NCBI GenBank assembly: GCA_022577435.1
Contig: JAKOON010000042.1
Location: 2,794,983-2,858,982, forward strand
Direction: 5' to 3'
Source: Embiotoca jacksoni
Taxonomy: Eukaryota > Chordata > Actinopteri > Embiotocidae
DNA: 64,000 nt
Positions 1 to 34,100 of the stretch are shown here, piece by piece (within the stretch, counting starts at the first letter, position 1; the number at the start of each line of letters is the position of its first letter). Position numbers and translations under genes: made by a program. A model generated the notes under the pieces. It worked only from the letters and a program-made list of their open reading frames with translations. It did not search any database and was not told the origin of the DNA.

Positions 1-349
1 AGGACAAAGTCCAGGCCCGGGACTTCAGGATGTGCCAACGCCTCCCCTCCCCCCCTCCCCTCTCAACCCCCGTCTGAAAAAATGTAAAAATAAACAACAC
101 AACTGCAGGCACTGACCCGGGTTAAGTCATGTTATGATGTGGTGTACAGGCGGCCAGTCATCCAAGACAGAGCGAGAGAGAGAGTCTCTGCAGCCGTCAC
201 ATTTTGCGAAAAGCAAAACACGAGCATATGGCGGCACATCTCCATATGCCGCGCTGCAGTTTACGCGGGGTGAAAGCGTAAACAAACATCACTCCGGTAC
301 ACCAAAGCATGCGGGAGTGTAAATAAGTGGGGCAGTTGCAGCCCCAGAG

Positions 350-575
350 GTCTTTCCGGGTCTGAAGAGCGAAAGCAATGCAGTGTCTTAAGCTGCAATA
401 CCACCGGGTGCCACTAGTGGTCGTCTCAAAAAAGCCTCCATAGACTCCCATTCAACTTCCCATCAAATACAAAGTCAATACATTTTTATTCCATCAATTC
501 CATCAGTAATTACGTATCAGGCCTCAAAAAGGCGTATGTTTGGGGGCGTGTCTGGTTTGATTGACAGACCTGTTG
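350..575 (-). repeat. Interspersed repeat family copy A (partial)
   Basis: Read on the minus strand it shares several blocks with the other six copies. These are the TGATTGACAG / CACGCCCCCA block, GAATGGGAGTCTATGGAG, a CCACTAGTGG-type block, and GGTATTGCAGCTTAAGACAC followed by CAGACCCGGAAAG. The middle (AATGAATGAGGG ... GATAACTGATGG) is shortened and diverged. Confidence 0.75.
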
Positions 576-1481
576 TAATAATAAGATAAATAAGTCATGA
601 AAATAATTAATAATAAGCAGCTCTCACACATAAATCCGTGATCAAGTCTTTTTTTTTTTTGCATTTGTTGTACATATTTTTACACCTTTCATGTACTCTT
701 TTATTTTCTAACATATCCTTCGTTTAAATCTGTGAAATTAGAAATTCTACACTTTGTGGTTTTAAGCAAAATGATGTAAAACTCCATCTGAACAATAAAA
801 AGCAAAAGTATTCATAAGTGAAATGTTCTGTTGCACAGAATGAAAAAAAAAAAACCCTCCTGCAAACTGTATATAAGTGTGAATAAAAAAAAGTAGGTGT
901 ACTTTGTGCCTCTGCTGACGGGTCACCAACGGGCCAATGAGCAACAGCGATTAAAAGGATTTTCACCATCGACCTTGAAAAACAAAGTCGTCCGCTGCTA
1001 ATGGGCGTCCTGCAGACATTTTCTCCACTAAAGCTTCATAAAAGCTTTATTGTTCCATATACGGCGCCACATAATGCAGTCACATTAATAACACGGATAG
1101 GACAAGGCCGCCCCCACCATCACCATCACCACCACCCCCCCCCCCCCCTCTAAACGCCGAGAGGAAGCAGTGACGGGCTCCGTTCAGAAATCCTTCAACG
1201 TTTGAACTCTTCATATTTATGAATTTAAGAAGTTTCCACGTTCCACAAAAAATTCAAGTGAAGATTAATTTCTGCGAAGCAAAAAAAACAAAAAACATTT
1301 TCTGGAGCTTTATTCCTCTTTTCTTTTAGTATTATTAATGAGCCATTAATATTGATAATAACACTGTTGTCATCAATATTAATCACCCAGAATATATTTA
1401 GCCTGATATTTAAACCATCCGTGGTTTTGACTGTCGACTGCATATGAAAAGTTTTTGTAGAAAAATGGTTCTGATCCAGAA

Positions 1482-1866
1482 GTGTCTTCAGCTGCAATAC
1501 CACTGAAAGCCACTAGAGGTCGGCTCCAAAAAGCCTCCGGCTCCATAGACTCCCATTCAACTTCTCTCATCAAATCCAAAGTGAATAAAATGTGTCCATC
1601 AGTTATCTCGGTGTTGTTAGCTAAAGTCACTCCTTCTTATTAGTTTTCTGGAGGTCCATCTGAAAATAATCCCTCATTCATTAGAAAAGAAGATTCAAGA
1701 AGACCTGTTTTTGGGGGCGTGTCTGTTTGATTGACAGGCCTGTGGTGCATTCAGGTCACAGCTATCGGTGGGCGGGACGTAGTATCGTCATGGTTTCCAA
1801 TCAGATCCAACGACTGGCTCCTCCCCCCAGGCTCGTCCAAATACGGTCACTTCCTGCTCCAAACCT
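1482..1866 (-). repeat. Interspersed repeat family copy B
   Basis: This is a near-complete copy in minus orientation. It has the distal ACCGTATTTGGACGAGC block, GCCCACCGATAGCTGTGACC, CACGCCCCCAAAAACAGG, TCTAATGAATGAGGGATTAT, ACTAATAAGAAGGAGTGACT, GTTGAATGGGAGTCTATGG and the terminal GGTATTGCAGCTGAAGACAC. It aligns by eye with the copies at 31640 and 58311. Confidence 0.85.
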
Positions 1867-2914
1867 GAACATCGGTTAAATAATCCCGGTCGTTGGACGA
1901 AAGAAGAATTAAGAGTCTTTAATCGGCGAACTTCACGTCGTGTTTCCGCCTCGTTAATCACAACACGGAAAAACGCAGATTTCTGAAAAGTAACTCTTTT
2001 ATTAATATTTTACAATCCTTTATTCATGGTTATGTCATTATTTACTTTTTCAGCTCCACTTTGCAAGTGTCATTATTCCATGCTGTCTGACGACAACAAC
2101 AACAAACAAAAGAAAGAAAACAAAAAAAAACAAAAAGGAGAGGTTTGAAGAATGAGTCTATACAACACTTTTGTCGAAGGGGGGCAGAGAGAGATTCACA
2201 TTTGGGCTCTCGGTTCGACCTCTCATCCCTTCACGCTTATCAAAAAAAACGTAGTAAACAAAGAAAAAGGTTAAAAGCAGGACTGTCAGTCGAGTGAAGA
2301 CGTGTCGAGTTTGTGTGTCTGTCTGTTTGGCTATAAAAACACAAAAAACAAAAAGAACCGGGGTCCTCGTTCTCCTTCGGCTCTTTAAAATCACTTCGCC
2401 GTCACACAATCTACCGACAAATACAAAACAGGAAGATGATCTCGTCTTCGGTTCGGCTCCAAACATTGGAGGATATTTGTATTTGTGTACAAAAAAAAAA
2501 GAATAAGTGTGAAATGAAAACGGCCGCTGAGGGAGGAGGAGGAGGGAGGAGGAGGGTGGTGGTGGGGGGGGGGGGGGGGTATTAAAACCGTTGTGAATGT
2601 GTTTGGTGACAAAACGATTACAAGGTCGTCGTTGTTGTTGTTGTTGTTGTTGTGTGACGGGAAGCTGCTGGCGGATAGATTTCCTCATAAAATGGTTTAT
2701 CAAATACTTCCTGAGAAATAAAGGAAATATCTACCTGGCATGAGGAGGAGGAGGAGGAGGAGGAGGGAGGGTAGGGAGGGATGAAGAGGAGGAGGAGGAG
2801 GAGGGGGTCTGGATGATACCAAGAAAAGAAATAATAAAAACAAAATAGTAACAAAAGACGACAAAATGAGCTGCTGGGTGTTGGAGGTGGAAAAAACATG
2901 ACACGGGCAGTGAG

Positions 2915-3062
<148 letters not shown>

Positions 3063-3198
3063 GTGGACTCAGTGGAAGCCGTCAGTGTGTAAACATGGAG
3101 CTGGAGGACGGAGGGAGACGGAGGCAGCGGTGCTGGTGTTGCTCAGTTTGTGCTCTTCGGTGCACAGAGAGGAGGAGGGGGGGGGGGGAGGTGGGGGG

Positions 3199-3200
<2 letters not shown>

Positions 3201-3254
<54 letters not shown>

Positions 3255-3262
3255 GTGTGTGT
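3201..3262. repeat. (GT)n microsatellite
   Basis: About 60 bp of GT with one GC interruption, preceded by a G-rich run at 3178-3200. Confidence 0.95.
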
Positions 3263-3743
3263 TTTAAAGGACCAGTTCGCGCCCTAATTTGGACTTCCCC
3301 CCGGTCAGCTGATGACACGATCGACTGGAGTTAAATGAGACGTTCGATAGCGGTTAGCGTCGTTTAGCTTAGCTTAGCATAAAAAAATAAAATAATAAAA
3401 AAAAAGACTGGAAAACACAAGAAATCCTGTTTGTTTACTCGGTAGAAGAATCTGCAGAGTGAAAAACAACAACAACAACAGGTTTCTGGGGCTCTTCTTG
3501 AGACAGGAAGTCGTTACTCGTCCGGCACTTTTTGTACAAATTAAACAAATAATATAAAAAATAACAGGCTAATAAGTAGCTGTGCTAGCTGCGTCCAGTC
3601 TCCGTGCTAAGCTAAGCTAAGATGCTATCGGCTCCAGCTACATGATCCAACTTTGCCAAACGATTTGATTTGAATATTATTTAAATGAAGAGATTTCTTT
3701 TCTTTTTAAAGTCAACATTATCAATGAGTAAAAAAAAAAAAGA

Positions 3744-3784
<41 letters not shown>

Positions 3785-5456
3785 GTGCGGTTTTAGAGTT
3801 TCAACCTGATAATCTGTCACCTTTTTAATAATTTGACGTTTTTTGTGACGAACTCAAAATGTTCAGAACGTTTTCCACGTTATCCAAATTGAAAAACGTC
3901 TGCCGACCAATCAGCACGCAGCTTTCATCAGTCGTCACAGGAGCTGAGATGTTTGTTTTTATGGTTTCTGTCGAGCCTCATTCACCTCCAGTGTTTCGGG
4001 TCAAAGGCAGAAAAACCTCAAACAGAACCAGAACCAGAGAAAAATACAAAACATGGAGTTTTTATTTTTAACGTAATCTGGGTGAGACGAAGCCGACCGG
4101 ACCGAATTTAAAAGGTTTTCATCCCGAAACGATGACGGAGTCGCAAAAAAAAACCCAACAGAACCGGTCCGAGGTGAAGTTTTCTGAGGCGGAAACGAAC
4201 CCTCGCAGCAGCAGCAGCATCTTTAACACTGAAATCGGGACGTCAGAGGGAGTTTTTCTCGTAAATAAAACTTATTTAGAGATTAAACCACTTTTTAACG
4301 ACAGGAAATCGACCACCGACAGATTTTACGTCGAGTTCTTTGGATCTAGATTTCAGTTTTACTCCTAAATGGTCAAATAAAACCTAACAAAGATTTAACA
4401 GAACAGCCGTCGTTCCAGAAGTTCAGTTTTTATTCAATCTTGTGGCAAATGTTCGAATTTAATTCAAGTTTATGACTGAAATCGTCAAATTAAAGTTGGT
4501 AAATTTACGTAAACGAGGGTTTCAGAATATTAGAAACACTTTTAAATAAAAACATTAAATAAAATCACCTTAAAGTTATGATGTCATCGTTTATTAATGT
4601 ATATTAAACTGGACTAGATTGTAAAAATTTAATGCAGTCTGAGACAAGAGTCCTGAAATTAATCCCAAATTCATGATTGTTTATAATGTGACGTAGAAAA
4701 GTGCTGAGTCAGATCGTTTCTGAAATGGTTTCAAACTGCTCTCTAAAAAAAGTTCAACATCAAAACCTTCCATGAAGTTGGTTTTATATTTTTCAGGCTG
4801 TAAAGTTTCCGGGAGGTGTTCCTAATAAACTGACCACCGAGTGTTTATCCAGAACAGTTCTGGTTTATAAAACGAGGCAGAAGACACAACAGGAAGCAGA
4901 AAAGATCCGAGTCGGCTCACTTCCTGTCCGACCGTCTCCATCTAAAGACTTTCTGCTGCTGCACCGAAGTTTGAAAGCGCTGATTCTGGTTCCTTCGTGC
5001 GTTGCTACGGGCGACGGAGAGCCATCGGCCGACGATCTTTGGTCCTTAAAGGGCTGAAATAAGCAACAGTTTTTTTTTTAATTTTTTGTTGTTTTTTTTA
5101 TAAAGCCAACGCAGCGGAGGAACACGGATTATTAACACGCGTGATTTCATTCCGTGTTGTCGTTCCGGTCGGGAGAGGATGGAGGGGTTAGAGAGGGGGG
5201 AGGAGGGGGAGACGGGGGAGGGGCAGGTGTCAGTGCCAGGGTGAGAATGATGAGGTTTGGAGGGTCAGAAGGAGGGAGGGGCTTCACCCATCAGCTCCGC
5301 CCCCTCCACTCGGGCAACGCACGTCTCCGCCCCCCGGCGAGCTGAGGTCAAATCCAGGAATGTCGGCAAAGCGGATCTCCGTTCGTTCGTTTGTTCGTTC
5401 TGTGTCCGTCCGTCTCTCGTGTCCGTCCGTCCGTCTGTCTTCGTCCTCCCTGCAGG

Positions 5457-25601
<20,145 letters not shown>

Positions 25602-25639
25602 GGCTGATGACTAGGATGATGTCTTCATGCCTTCTTTTA
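25602..25639 (-). other. cnot3: 5' UTR part of the cnot3 start-codon exon
   Basis: On the minus strand a pyrimidine-rich tract ending CTGCAG precedes this segment, giving an acceptor at 25640-25641. About 38 nt of leader then lead to the ATG at 25601. No in-frame upstream ATG continues the frame. The upstream exon it joins is probably the one near 28386. Confidence 0.6.
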
Positions 25640-28385
25640 CTGCAGAAAAAAAAATAGAAAAAAAAAAAATCGTATTTATTCATTGGTTTAATTACACTTG
25701 AATAAACAACCCGGATGGATGTCACATAAAAATACAAAATATCAAAAAATACAACCGTTATTGTAATAATAAAAAGAAAAGAAGCTGGTTACATCGTACA
25801 GTTCATTCATTTATCGAATATTAAAATGTGTTCCCGGAGTCACTTTTAATGTGTCGTACACACTTCCCGCTCTGCTTTAATTTACCTCGTTATGGTTTCT
25901 ACATTTTTCGACCCGTTTTCAGACAACCGACAGAGAACAAGTCTGTTCCTGTTGCGTGGGACGCCCAACTTCCACTGCTGCTGTGTGACGTGCTGCAGCC
26001 AATTGTGTGATCTCATTCATTCACACTGTGGGAAACAGCTGACTTAAAAAAATAAAAAAAATAAAATGCACCGAAACGGAAAACTTAAAACCTGTTTTGC
26101 GGTTGTTGTTGTTTTTTTTTTATCCGTTTCCAATTTGGTGAACTAAAGCTGCAGCAAGGTCACCAAGGTAACCGTTAATAATTACCTTGAGGATTAAACC
26201 CTTTTCAGAAACCTTCTTCTTATTGTAAAGTGTCAGCAGTGCAATAAAAGACCTGCAAACATACAAGTTTTCCACTTTAAAATGTCCTGCACGGCATTTT
26301 GTAGTTGCAATTGTTTACAAGATGAAGAGAAACCTGTAGAAATGTTGATTTATTTACTTGTGTTATGGGTTTCATGAAGAAAAACATCATCAATACCAGC
26401 TGATGTTTTATCATCGCATCTTTAAACTATCAAAAATCCTGCATTCATCAAACTATACTTTGGTTCAACGCCAACCGAGTTTCCATACCGAGCACCAGTT
26501 TACAATGAAAGCCAAAAAAAGAGAGATTACTGTAACGGTAGTGTAAGTAAGAAGGAAGAAGTAGGTCGTAGGAGGAGGACATTTTAGGCATAATGATTTG
26601 TGAGCGTTGATTTCTGCTCTAAAAAATTCTCTCGTGTATATTATTCATGACTTTAATTGTTCGGCAGAAAACGGCACGTTATAGAATAAAGAGGCCGTTT
26701 AATGTTCCCGTTCTTCAACAGTAAACATGTAAATATGGAGATTTTTTCTAAAAGCCTTTCTTTCCAACATTAAGTCATCATTGACAGACGAGTGCGAAAA
26801 GTAAAAAAAAAAAAAGGACTCTTAAGTGGGTTAAAATGTTTCTCACGGGGCGTTTGAGTTTCTAATCTGCATATTCTCAGCATTTCTAAGAAGAAAGAAC
26901 CATTAATTTTTCATTTGTTCTTTAATTAATGCCTCATTTTATGCTTTTCCTCACTTTCTTTTTGTTTTTTTAAGCATCTTACAGTGTGAAATCCGTCCTC
27001 GATCGTAGCCTTGGCTCGCAGCAATAAGGTAAATAAACGCCCGATATGCCAGTAAGATGATGTAATTTAACACATTGATATTTCTTGAACTGAAACACTC
27101 GCCGGAGGGCAAAATAACCCGTAAAATTAAACGCTAACCTCACCTAAAAATAAAAAGCTTCTCATTCACCGTCACAACATGCAACGACTGATTTTCACGT
27201 CATTATTTTTGATGTATTTTTAACAGGCCTCAACAACATTACACGCTTCGCAGGGAAGTGCTTTTATTTTGAAGAATACCGTCATATATTTGGTGGAATG
27301 CATCGACCTGCTCCTCGTGTACGTTACAAAGAAAGTGTGCGTTTGGATCCTGTTAAATAATCAATAAAAGAAAAGAGAGGACAACGACACCACAAGTAAA
27401 TCTCAGAAATGATCATTTAAATGACCGTTTTGAATTTACGTCGTAAGTTCAGACAAAGTTTGTGTCAGTAAGAGACAGTAAGAGCAAACGCTCTGGCCGA
27501 TAAACCAGCAGGTTATCATCTGATTTTGGATTAAAAAAAAAAAAAATGCTGCAGAAAAATGTGATCACTTAGTTCTGCGGCCATTTTTTTCAGGCTGTGG
27601 TTTGTGTCAAATGAATTTCATGCAAAGAGATGCATATATTTTAAATGATCAGAGGACCAGCGTCCGTGTGGGAGGGTTCATAGTTGGGATGATGCTGCAG
27701 CAGCAACCGAGACACGTTTAATAAATGTGTTTCCTAAATGTCACATTAGAGCGAATCAGTTGCAGCTCGAGTGTCTCGTAAACTGAGTGTAGGTTTTCTT
27801 GTCCTGATTTTTGAGCCCAATCTTGATTTCCAACACGGAGGGAAACTTGGCCTGCACGTCCGACGAGTTGAGGTATTTGTACTTTACTCGAGTATTTCCA
27901 TTTTGTGTAACTTCATACTTCCGGTGCACGAAATCTCAAGGACAAATAACGTAGGTTTTTACTCCACTACGTTTGTTCTGAAGTTCACAGTGAACACCAG
28001 GTACATCCAAATGTACTCATTTTGAATTTGAATTATTTTTACGGCATGAACTGATTAGAGCAGATGTTCCTTTACGAGTTGAGAAAATGTCTCCTACTTT
28101 TCAAACTCAATAATTATATATGATAGTAAAACACACACTTTTACTAATAGTGGAGTATTTCCAGTGTACTTTTACTTAAACGAAGGACCTGGATACTTGC
28201 TCCACCTCTGTGGGTTTGAACCTCCATCCTAGTCTGTCTGAGAGGTCCTGCCATTAAGAAGCTTTTTCCCACACAGGTACACGCACACCTGGTGGGGGTG
28301 GGAGAAGGGGGGGGGGGGACACTTGGACCGGCTGAGTTTGTGACCCGAGGACACTTCCTCCGTTTGCTCCTCCGGTATCTTACAC

Positions 28386-28640
28386 CTGGAAACGAACCCC
28401 GGAAACCGGAGCAGCCCGGTGGTGTCTCCAGACCGCGGGACGAGCGCGTTTTCCGGCCGAGCTGTTTATAAACAACGCGGGCATCGTCGGTGGCAGCAGC
28501 CCGGTGGGCACCAACATCCGAGCACGTCCCCCCACCACCACCACCACCACCACCCCCAAAAACAAAACTCCCGAGCCCGAGTTGAACAACCGCACAACGC
28601 GGCTCCGCGCGGGGAAGTTTCCCGTTTTTAAAAAAGGCGG
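28386..28640 (-). other. cnot3: Probable non-coding first exon of cnot3
   Basis: On the minus strand the sequence TTTCCAG|GTGTAAGA gives a good donor at 28384-28385. It closes a CpG-rich block (CGCGTT, CCGGCC, CGGAG). No coding frame is evident, as expected for a leader exon joined to the exon at 25577-25639. The 5' end is not defined by sequence; 28640 is a guess at the edge of the GC-rich block. A (GGT)n/(CCA)n tract lies inside it at about 28529-28553. Confidence 0.4.
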
Positions 28641-28959
28641 ACTATAAGTTGGTGTCAGTGTCCGAAGAGCTGCAGCGTCCCACCGGCTGCGCTGTTTGAT
28701 GTGGGAGACACAATTTGGAAAAGGGGGAGAGAGACAGGAGGGAGAAATATGGTGGGGAGGGGGAGGTGGGGGGGGGAGGAGGAGGAGGAAAGGCTTAGAA
28801 ATTCATCACCTTAAGAGTCTGAGAAACATTTTACCTGGATTTTTCCGAGTCACGATTGCTTCCTCGGTCGCCACACTCCGGTAAATCTTCAGCGAGTCAC
28901 TACAAAGGCTTCTTTTCTAAAAAAAAAAAATGTCAATTCTTCTCGCTAAACAATCACTC

Positions 28960-29250
28960 CGCACATCCAAGATGGCTACCAGGAACACCTCCTCCTCCGA
29001 TGCCCTGTTGGACGGGAGTCCCGCCTACTTTGCTTTTGATTGGTCCACTAGGACCGTTCCCGCGCTTCTATTTGCCAACAGCAGCTGTCCGTCAGAAAAG
29101 ACTGGTTTTACTACTTCCAGTGTGACTCCCGCTCTGATTGGACTGCTCCGTAAAGGTCAAAGGGTAAACTCGGTCCTGTTTTACGTAGCTTCTACGGCCC
29201 CTCCCCCTCCCGCTCCGTCGGCCGCAGGGATTCTGGGAAATGTAGTTGAC
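28960..29250. promoter_or_regulatory. Promoter-like cluster: YY1-, NF-Y- and ZNF143-type motifs
   Basis: CAAGATGGCT at 28968-28977 resembles the YY1 motif found just downstream of many start sites. ATTGG (inverted CCAAT, NF-Y type) occurs at 29039-29043 and 29137-29141. GGATTCTGGGAAATGTAGTT at 29228-29247 closely resembles the reverse complement of the ZNF143/STAF promoter element. The block lies upstream of the presumed cnot3 leader exon, so cnot3 is the likely target. The YY1-like site points the other way, so bidirectional start sites are possible. The motifs are seen; the function is inferred. Confidence 0.5.
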
Positions 29251-31193
29251 CACTGCCTTCACGAAGCAGCTGAACAACACCACGTTTATTAAATCATTAA
29301 ATAAATAAGTAGCCAATTGTTTATTTGAGAAGGTTGTGGTTTATTTAATATCTTCATGTAGTGGAGTAGAGGACTCATTTCAGTTTCGTATTTTGTTTTT
29401 CCTCAAAAATCAACAGCAAAAAAAGCTGATTTAAATTGCTTTGTTAATATTTAAAAATTCTGTACGAAGTTATGTTTTTGTTTTTTTTACTTTTACTTTT
29501 TTTACACATCACTGCTTATTGCTTCTTTTTTTTTAAATGTAATATTAATTTAGCTTCTAAGTCAGAAACATACTGTCATGTTTTTTTCAACGTGCTCCCA
29601 TCCTCTTGGCTGCTGTCACTTTTTTTTTTTTTTCCACATGGAGACATGATTTAGTATTTCAAGGAAGATGAGATTCATAATTTAGTGTTTTGTTTTAACT
29701 CCTTGATGTCTGACCCTCATTATGATAAATAATACTCACCACTTTATCCTGTATCCGGCTGCTGTGATGGATGAAAACAGCCAGTTATTGATCAGCCTTT
29801 AAAGGCCTGGCTGTGCTGACGACTGATCTACTGGATTGGATTATTGTTCGTGTTCTGTTTTTGTTTTGACCAATTTTTTTTTATTGAGTTTTATAAAGTC
29901 CCATTCAGGGACATGAGAGTTATCAATCAAGTCGGTCAAAACTGATTTACGTAGCACAATTCATGTCTATCAGAGAAAAAAAGTAAAAAAACAAAACAAA
30001 ATATTGTTTAAAAATGGTGTGGTACATACGATATGCCTGCCCCTGCTAAAATAAACAATAACTAAAAGTGTATTTTAAAAATAATACCAAAATATACAGC
30101 ACACACATGGAATATTTATCAACTGATGCCACTTTGTGTTGAATTGTGTTAAGAGCTAATAAAGTTGAAGCTAAATCATAATTTCAGCTTTTTTTTTTGA
30201 TCCTGCAGCAGCGACTCTGATCTCAGCTGTTTATTCTGCATTACTACGTTCTTCCACTGGAGGGCGCCGCAGGCTGCAGTAAAGTAAAGTACAGGCTATG
30301 AACTCGAGAGTAGGCCAGTTTTATTTTCAGCACAATCTGTCAGTTTCACGTAAAAAACACTTGTGCTCAGTGAATTCTCACCCAAGAATGAATCAGTCAG
30401 AATCACATTTAATTTAAATTAGCTCGACTGAATTTAAAGAGTTTCTAAAGCTTCTCTGCAGGAGAACTGTATGTGCTGAATTCTTGAAATGTAAAATAAA
30501 GTTTAATGTAAATCAGGTCCGTCGTACTATTTTTCATATTTTCCGATGAATTCTGGACTCAAAAGTCTAAATTTATACTTTAATGTATCGTTCACACCTG
30601 CTGACATCTCACAACAGAATCCTGTCTATAAAAAAAAAAAAAAATAAACAATTATACATTTTAAGTCCTTTAATTTCTTCCCCAATATGACAATTCAAAT
30701 TTTTTTTGCTGTCATAATTCAAAAACACCGGCAACATCAATATTTCCATGTTACAAACTTAAATAAATATATAACTTAGGCAGGAAATACAAAATGGATA
30801 ACATAACGTAATACTGCTGTCATTTAACAACAACAAAAAAGAATGAGTGACTTTAATAAACTCAAGGCACGTTTAGTTGAACTCTCCCTCTACTATCAGA
30901 CTACTATCAAATAAAAAGTAATGTCCAAAGACATTATAATTCACAATATTCACCACATCTCCATTTAAATCTCTTCTACAGCTGAAAAGAGAGAGAGAAA
31001 AAAACAACAGCTGCACAATAAATAAAGAGAAAGTTTACTTAAATCAGAAAATAAACTATATAAAAATTTGGATTGGCATTTGATCTTCTCACTCACATTT
31101 TTTTTTTTATATATATATCTTCTTATTTCAAAGGCATAAGAGACTCGCTGTCTGTGTGTGGTGTGAGAACTCCCTCCTCTTTGTTCCTCCTCC
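29251..31193. other. Intergenic stretch and probable ccdc106 3' UTR
   Basis: This AT-rich sequence has no recognisable exon. Its right part is presumably the 3' UTR of ccdc106, transcribed leftward from the stop at 31194. Minus-strand AATAAA motifs occur, for example plus-strand TTTATT near 30331 and 30225, but the real end cannot be chosen from sequence. Its left part abuts the promoter-like block upstream of cnot3. Confidence 0.4.
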
Positions 31194-34100
31194 TCAGTTC
31201 CTGAACCTGTAGGAGATCGGCAGCAGCTTGTGCGTCTTCTTCATGGTCTGGACTTTGGCGTGCGTCTGCTCGTCCATGGTCTTGTAGCACCGCCGGGCGT
31301 AATCCAGCAGCTTCTCCTTGGACGCCTCGAACTCGCCGACTTCTGTCACCTGCAGGAAACGTTAATGTGGAAGTTTAAACTTCCTTTTTTTTTTTTTTTT
31401 TTTTTTTTGCCATCATTTCGGTTTTATCATGAAAAGGTGAAAAAGAAACGAGACACTCAACCTGTTGCAGATTTTAAAATTAGAATTTGGAAAGCAGAGG
31501 AAAAATAAAAAAAACATCTGTCCGTTTAATATCCGTTAGCTTCCTCCTTTCTGCTCTGACAACCTGCAGCCTGCTGTTTCCACCTCTCTGAGCCGAACCA
31601 CAGACAAACAAGGTGCTCTGTTGGCTTAATTAGATTTTTGCTGGTTCGGAGCGGTTTGGAGCCGGAAGTGACCATATTTGGACGAGCTGGGGGAGGAGCC
31701 AGTCGGGGATCTGACTCGATGTGATTAGAAACCTGATGATACAACTTCCTGCCCACCTATAGTTGTAACCTGACTGGACCGTAGGCCTGTCAATCAAACA
31801 GACACGCCCCCAAAAACAGGTCTTCTTGAATCTTCTTTTCTAATGAATGAGGGATTATTTTCAGATGGACCTCCAGAAAACTAATAAGAAGGAGTGACTT
31901 TAGCTAACAACACCGAGATAACTGATGGACACATTTTATTCACTTTGGATTTGATGAGAGAAGTTGAATGGGAGTCTATGGAGCCGGAGGCTTTTTGGAG
32001 CCGACCTCTAGTGGCACTCGCTGGTATTGCAGCCTAAGGCCTCATTTTTCAGACCTGGAACACTTTTACATTCAGTCTGTTGTCTGGATAAAAACTACTT
32101 GTGATGAACAGGAACACTGAACTGAACTCCAACCTTCTCTGGCGCCACCAGCAGCAGCTCTGCGATGGGGGAGGTGGAGGCCATGGTGTTCCTGTCGACT
32201 CCGTGGACCTGGAAGGCCCGGGACATGCTCCTCACCCGCTGGTAGGTGGACAGGATCTTCTTGTACCGGATCAGAACGCCGTCCGGGTCTTTCACTGGGG
32301 CGGGACAAAAAAAACAAAACACTGTCAGAGACGCACAAAAAACATTCAGTGTTTCGGTGTGGTGCGTTGCCACGGTGATAATCAGGGTTCGGCGCAGCTC
32401 AGTAAGTCTGTTTAAATAATTTTTTAATACAAATGAATTGTTGCTTTTGGTGTTTTTATGGGATTTGTTGAGGATAAGAAAATCCGTGTTGCGCGTCACG
32501 TGACCTCTCACCTCTCTGCCGCTCCCTGCTGTGAGTGATCCTGAAGATCCTCCTCATCTTCAGCCTCGGCTCTCCGCCGCCTCGCCCCCTGCCCTTCTTC
32601 TTCGACCCCTTCTCCACCGCAGAGTCCTCGTCTTCCTCCTCCTCCTCCTCCTCCTCCTCTTCCTCCTCCACGTACTCGTCCTCGGTGTAGAATTTGTCTT
32701 CTTCCAGATGAAACTCCTGCTTGACTACGACCAAGAAAACACGAGGAAATCCTCTTTATTCAGCTGTTGTAAGCCGGACATGATTTTATTTTATTTTTTT
32801 AAAGTGCTTCTCTGCCTTCAAGGTGTAAATATTTAAATCTGTGCTTCCTTCTATCTTCCTCACCGGGGATGGCGGCGCTGCGGCGGGTCCGAGGTCCAGT
32901 TCCCGGTCCTGTTCCCTGCAGACGTTTCAGGGTCATCCCAGACCGGGTGGTCATGGGGGAGTGAGGGGAGGGAGAGCTGGCCGGCTGGACCTTCACACCC
33001 CGCTGGGCGTCCGCACACCACTCTGTCATTTAACAATCGCAACGAAACCAGAAACAATCATACGTAATGAAAAAGAAGTAAAGATTATTATTATTTTTTT
33101 TTAAAGGGCCATCATGGAGCTTTCTCACCCTCGGGACTCCTCATGCTGACGATGAAGCGGTCCAGCTGGCAGCGCAGGAAGTTGCGCTCCTCCTCCAACT
33201 CATCGATGCGCTTCTGCAGCCAGGCGTTCTTCTCCAGGGAGACGTAGAGGTGAGCCCGCAGGTTGGACACCAGGATGAACGGGCTGTACGGAGGGTGAGG
33301 AGGCTCCTGCACCACGGCATCTGCAGCAGGAGGAGGAGGAGGAGGAGGAGGAGGAGACACAGATATACGGAGGAAAAGAAGAGAGGGTAGAAGAAGAACA
33401 AGAATTACAGTTTCATTTTGGACTTTTTTTGACACAGCAGATGTTACAGGAAACTCTGCTGCCTCAGTGCTTTAAAAAGCACCATAACTTGGATAAAAGC
33501 TGGTTTTATGTATGAAAACATCATAAATAGACTGTTTTACAAGATTATTTGAACGGAGTGAAACTTTACTTTTTGCTTCTTTAATTTGAGTTTAAAACGC
33601 AGCAATAAAACAAAAGTCGAGGCTGAATTTGGCTTTTAGTTGAAGCTATATTCAATGTAGCACATTGAGCAACTTTGGGACGTCGATTGCTGCGTTCAAG
33701 GCATCAAAATGAATTATTTCTCTGAATATTTTCCCTTAATACAGCAAAATGCAGGACAAACGTGTGCAAAATCACATATATAGGCTGAAATAGATTTTTT
33801 TATTCCATAAACTTTCATGCATTTAAGCAGATGTGTGAAAAACAACCAATTCTGTTTGTTTTTTTTCTAAAAGTTTGGTAAGAATTATGAATCTGGACGA
33901 CAAAAGAACTTATAATCATAATAAATATCAATTATCATCCAGTTTAAGTTCATTAGAATTTACAGAAAAGGTCCTTTGATTTTTGAACAATGTGTGTTTC
34001 AGAAGTTCATTCCTCATTTGGACTATTTTCATTGCATGAAATTTCCACCCACTCAGTTCCTGACACGTGATAACGGCGGTCGCGTGACGTACCGTCCATC

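Noticed and set aside
1379..1630. A shared open frame (MTLANNTEITDGHILFTLDL) here and at 58393-58599
   Set aside because: Both are copies of the same interspersed repeat. The frame is identical because the repeat is, and it breaks in other copies, so it is not a gene.
28930..29292. Plus-strand frame of 120 codons as a definite gene
   Set aside because: It matches no known family and overlaps promoter motifs; it is kept only as a possibility in the findings.
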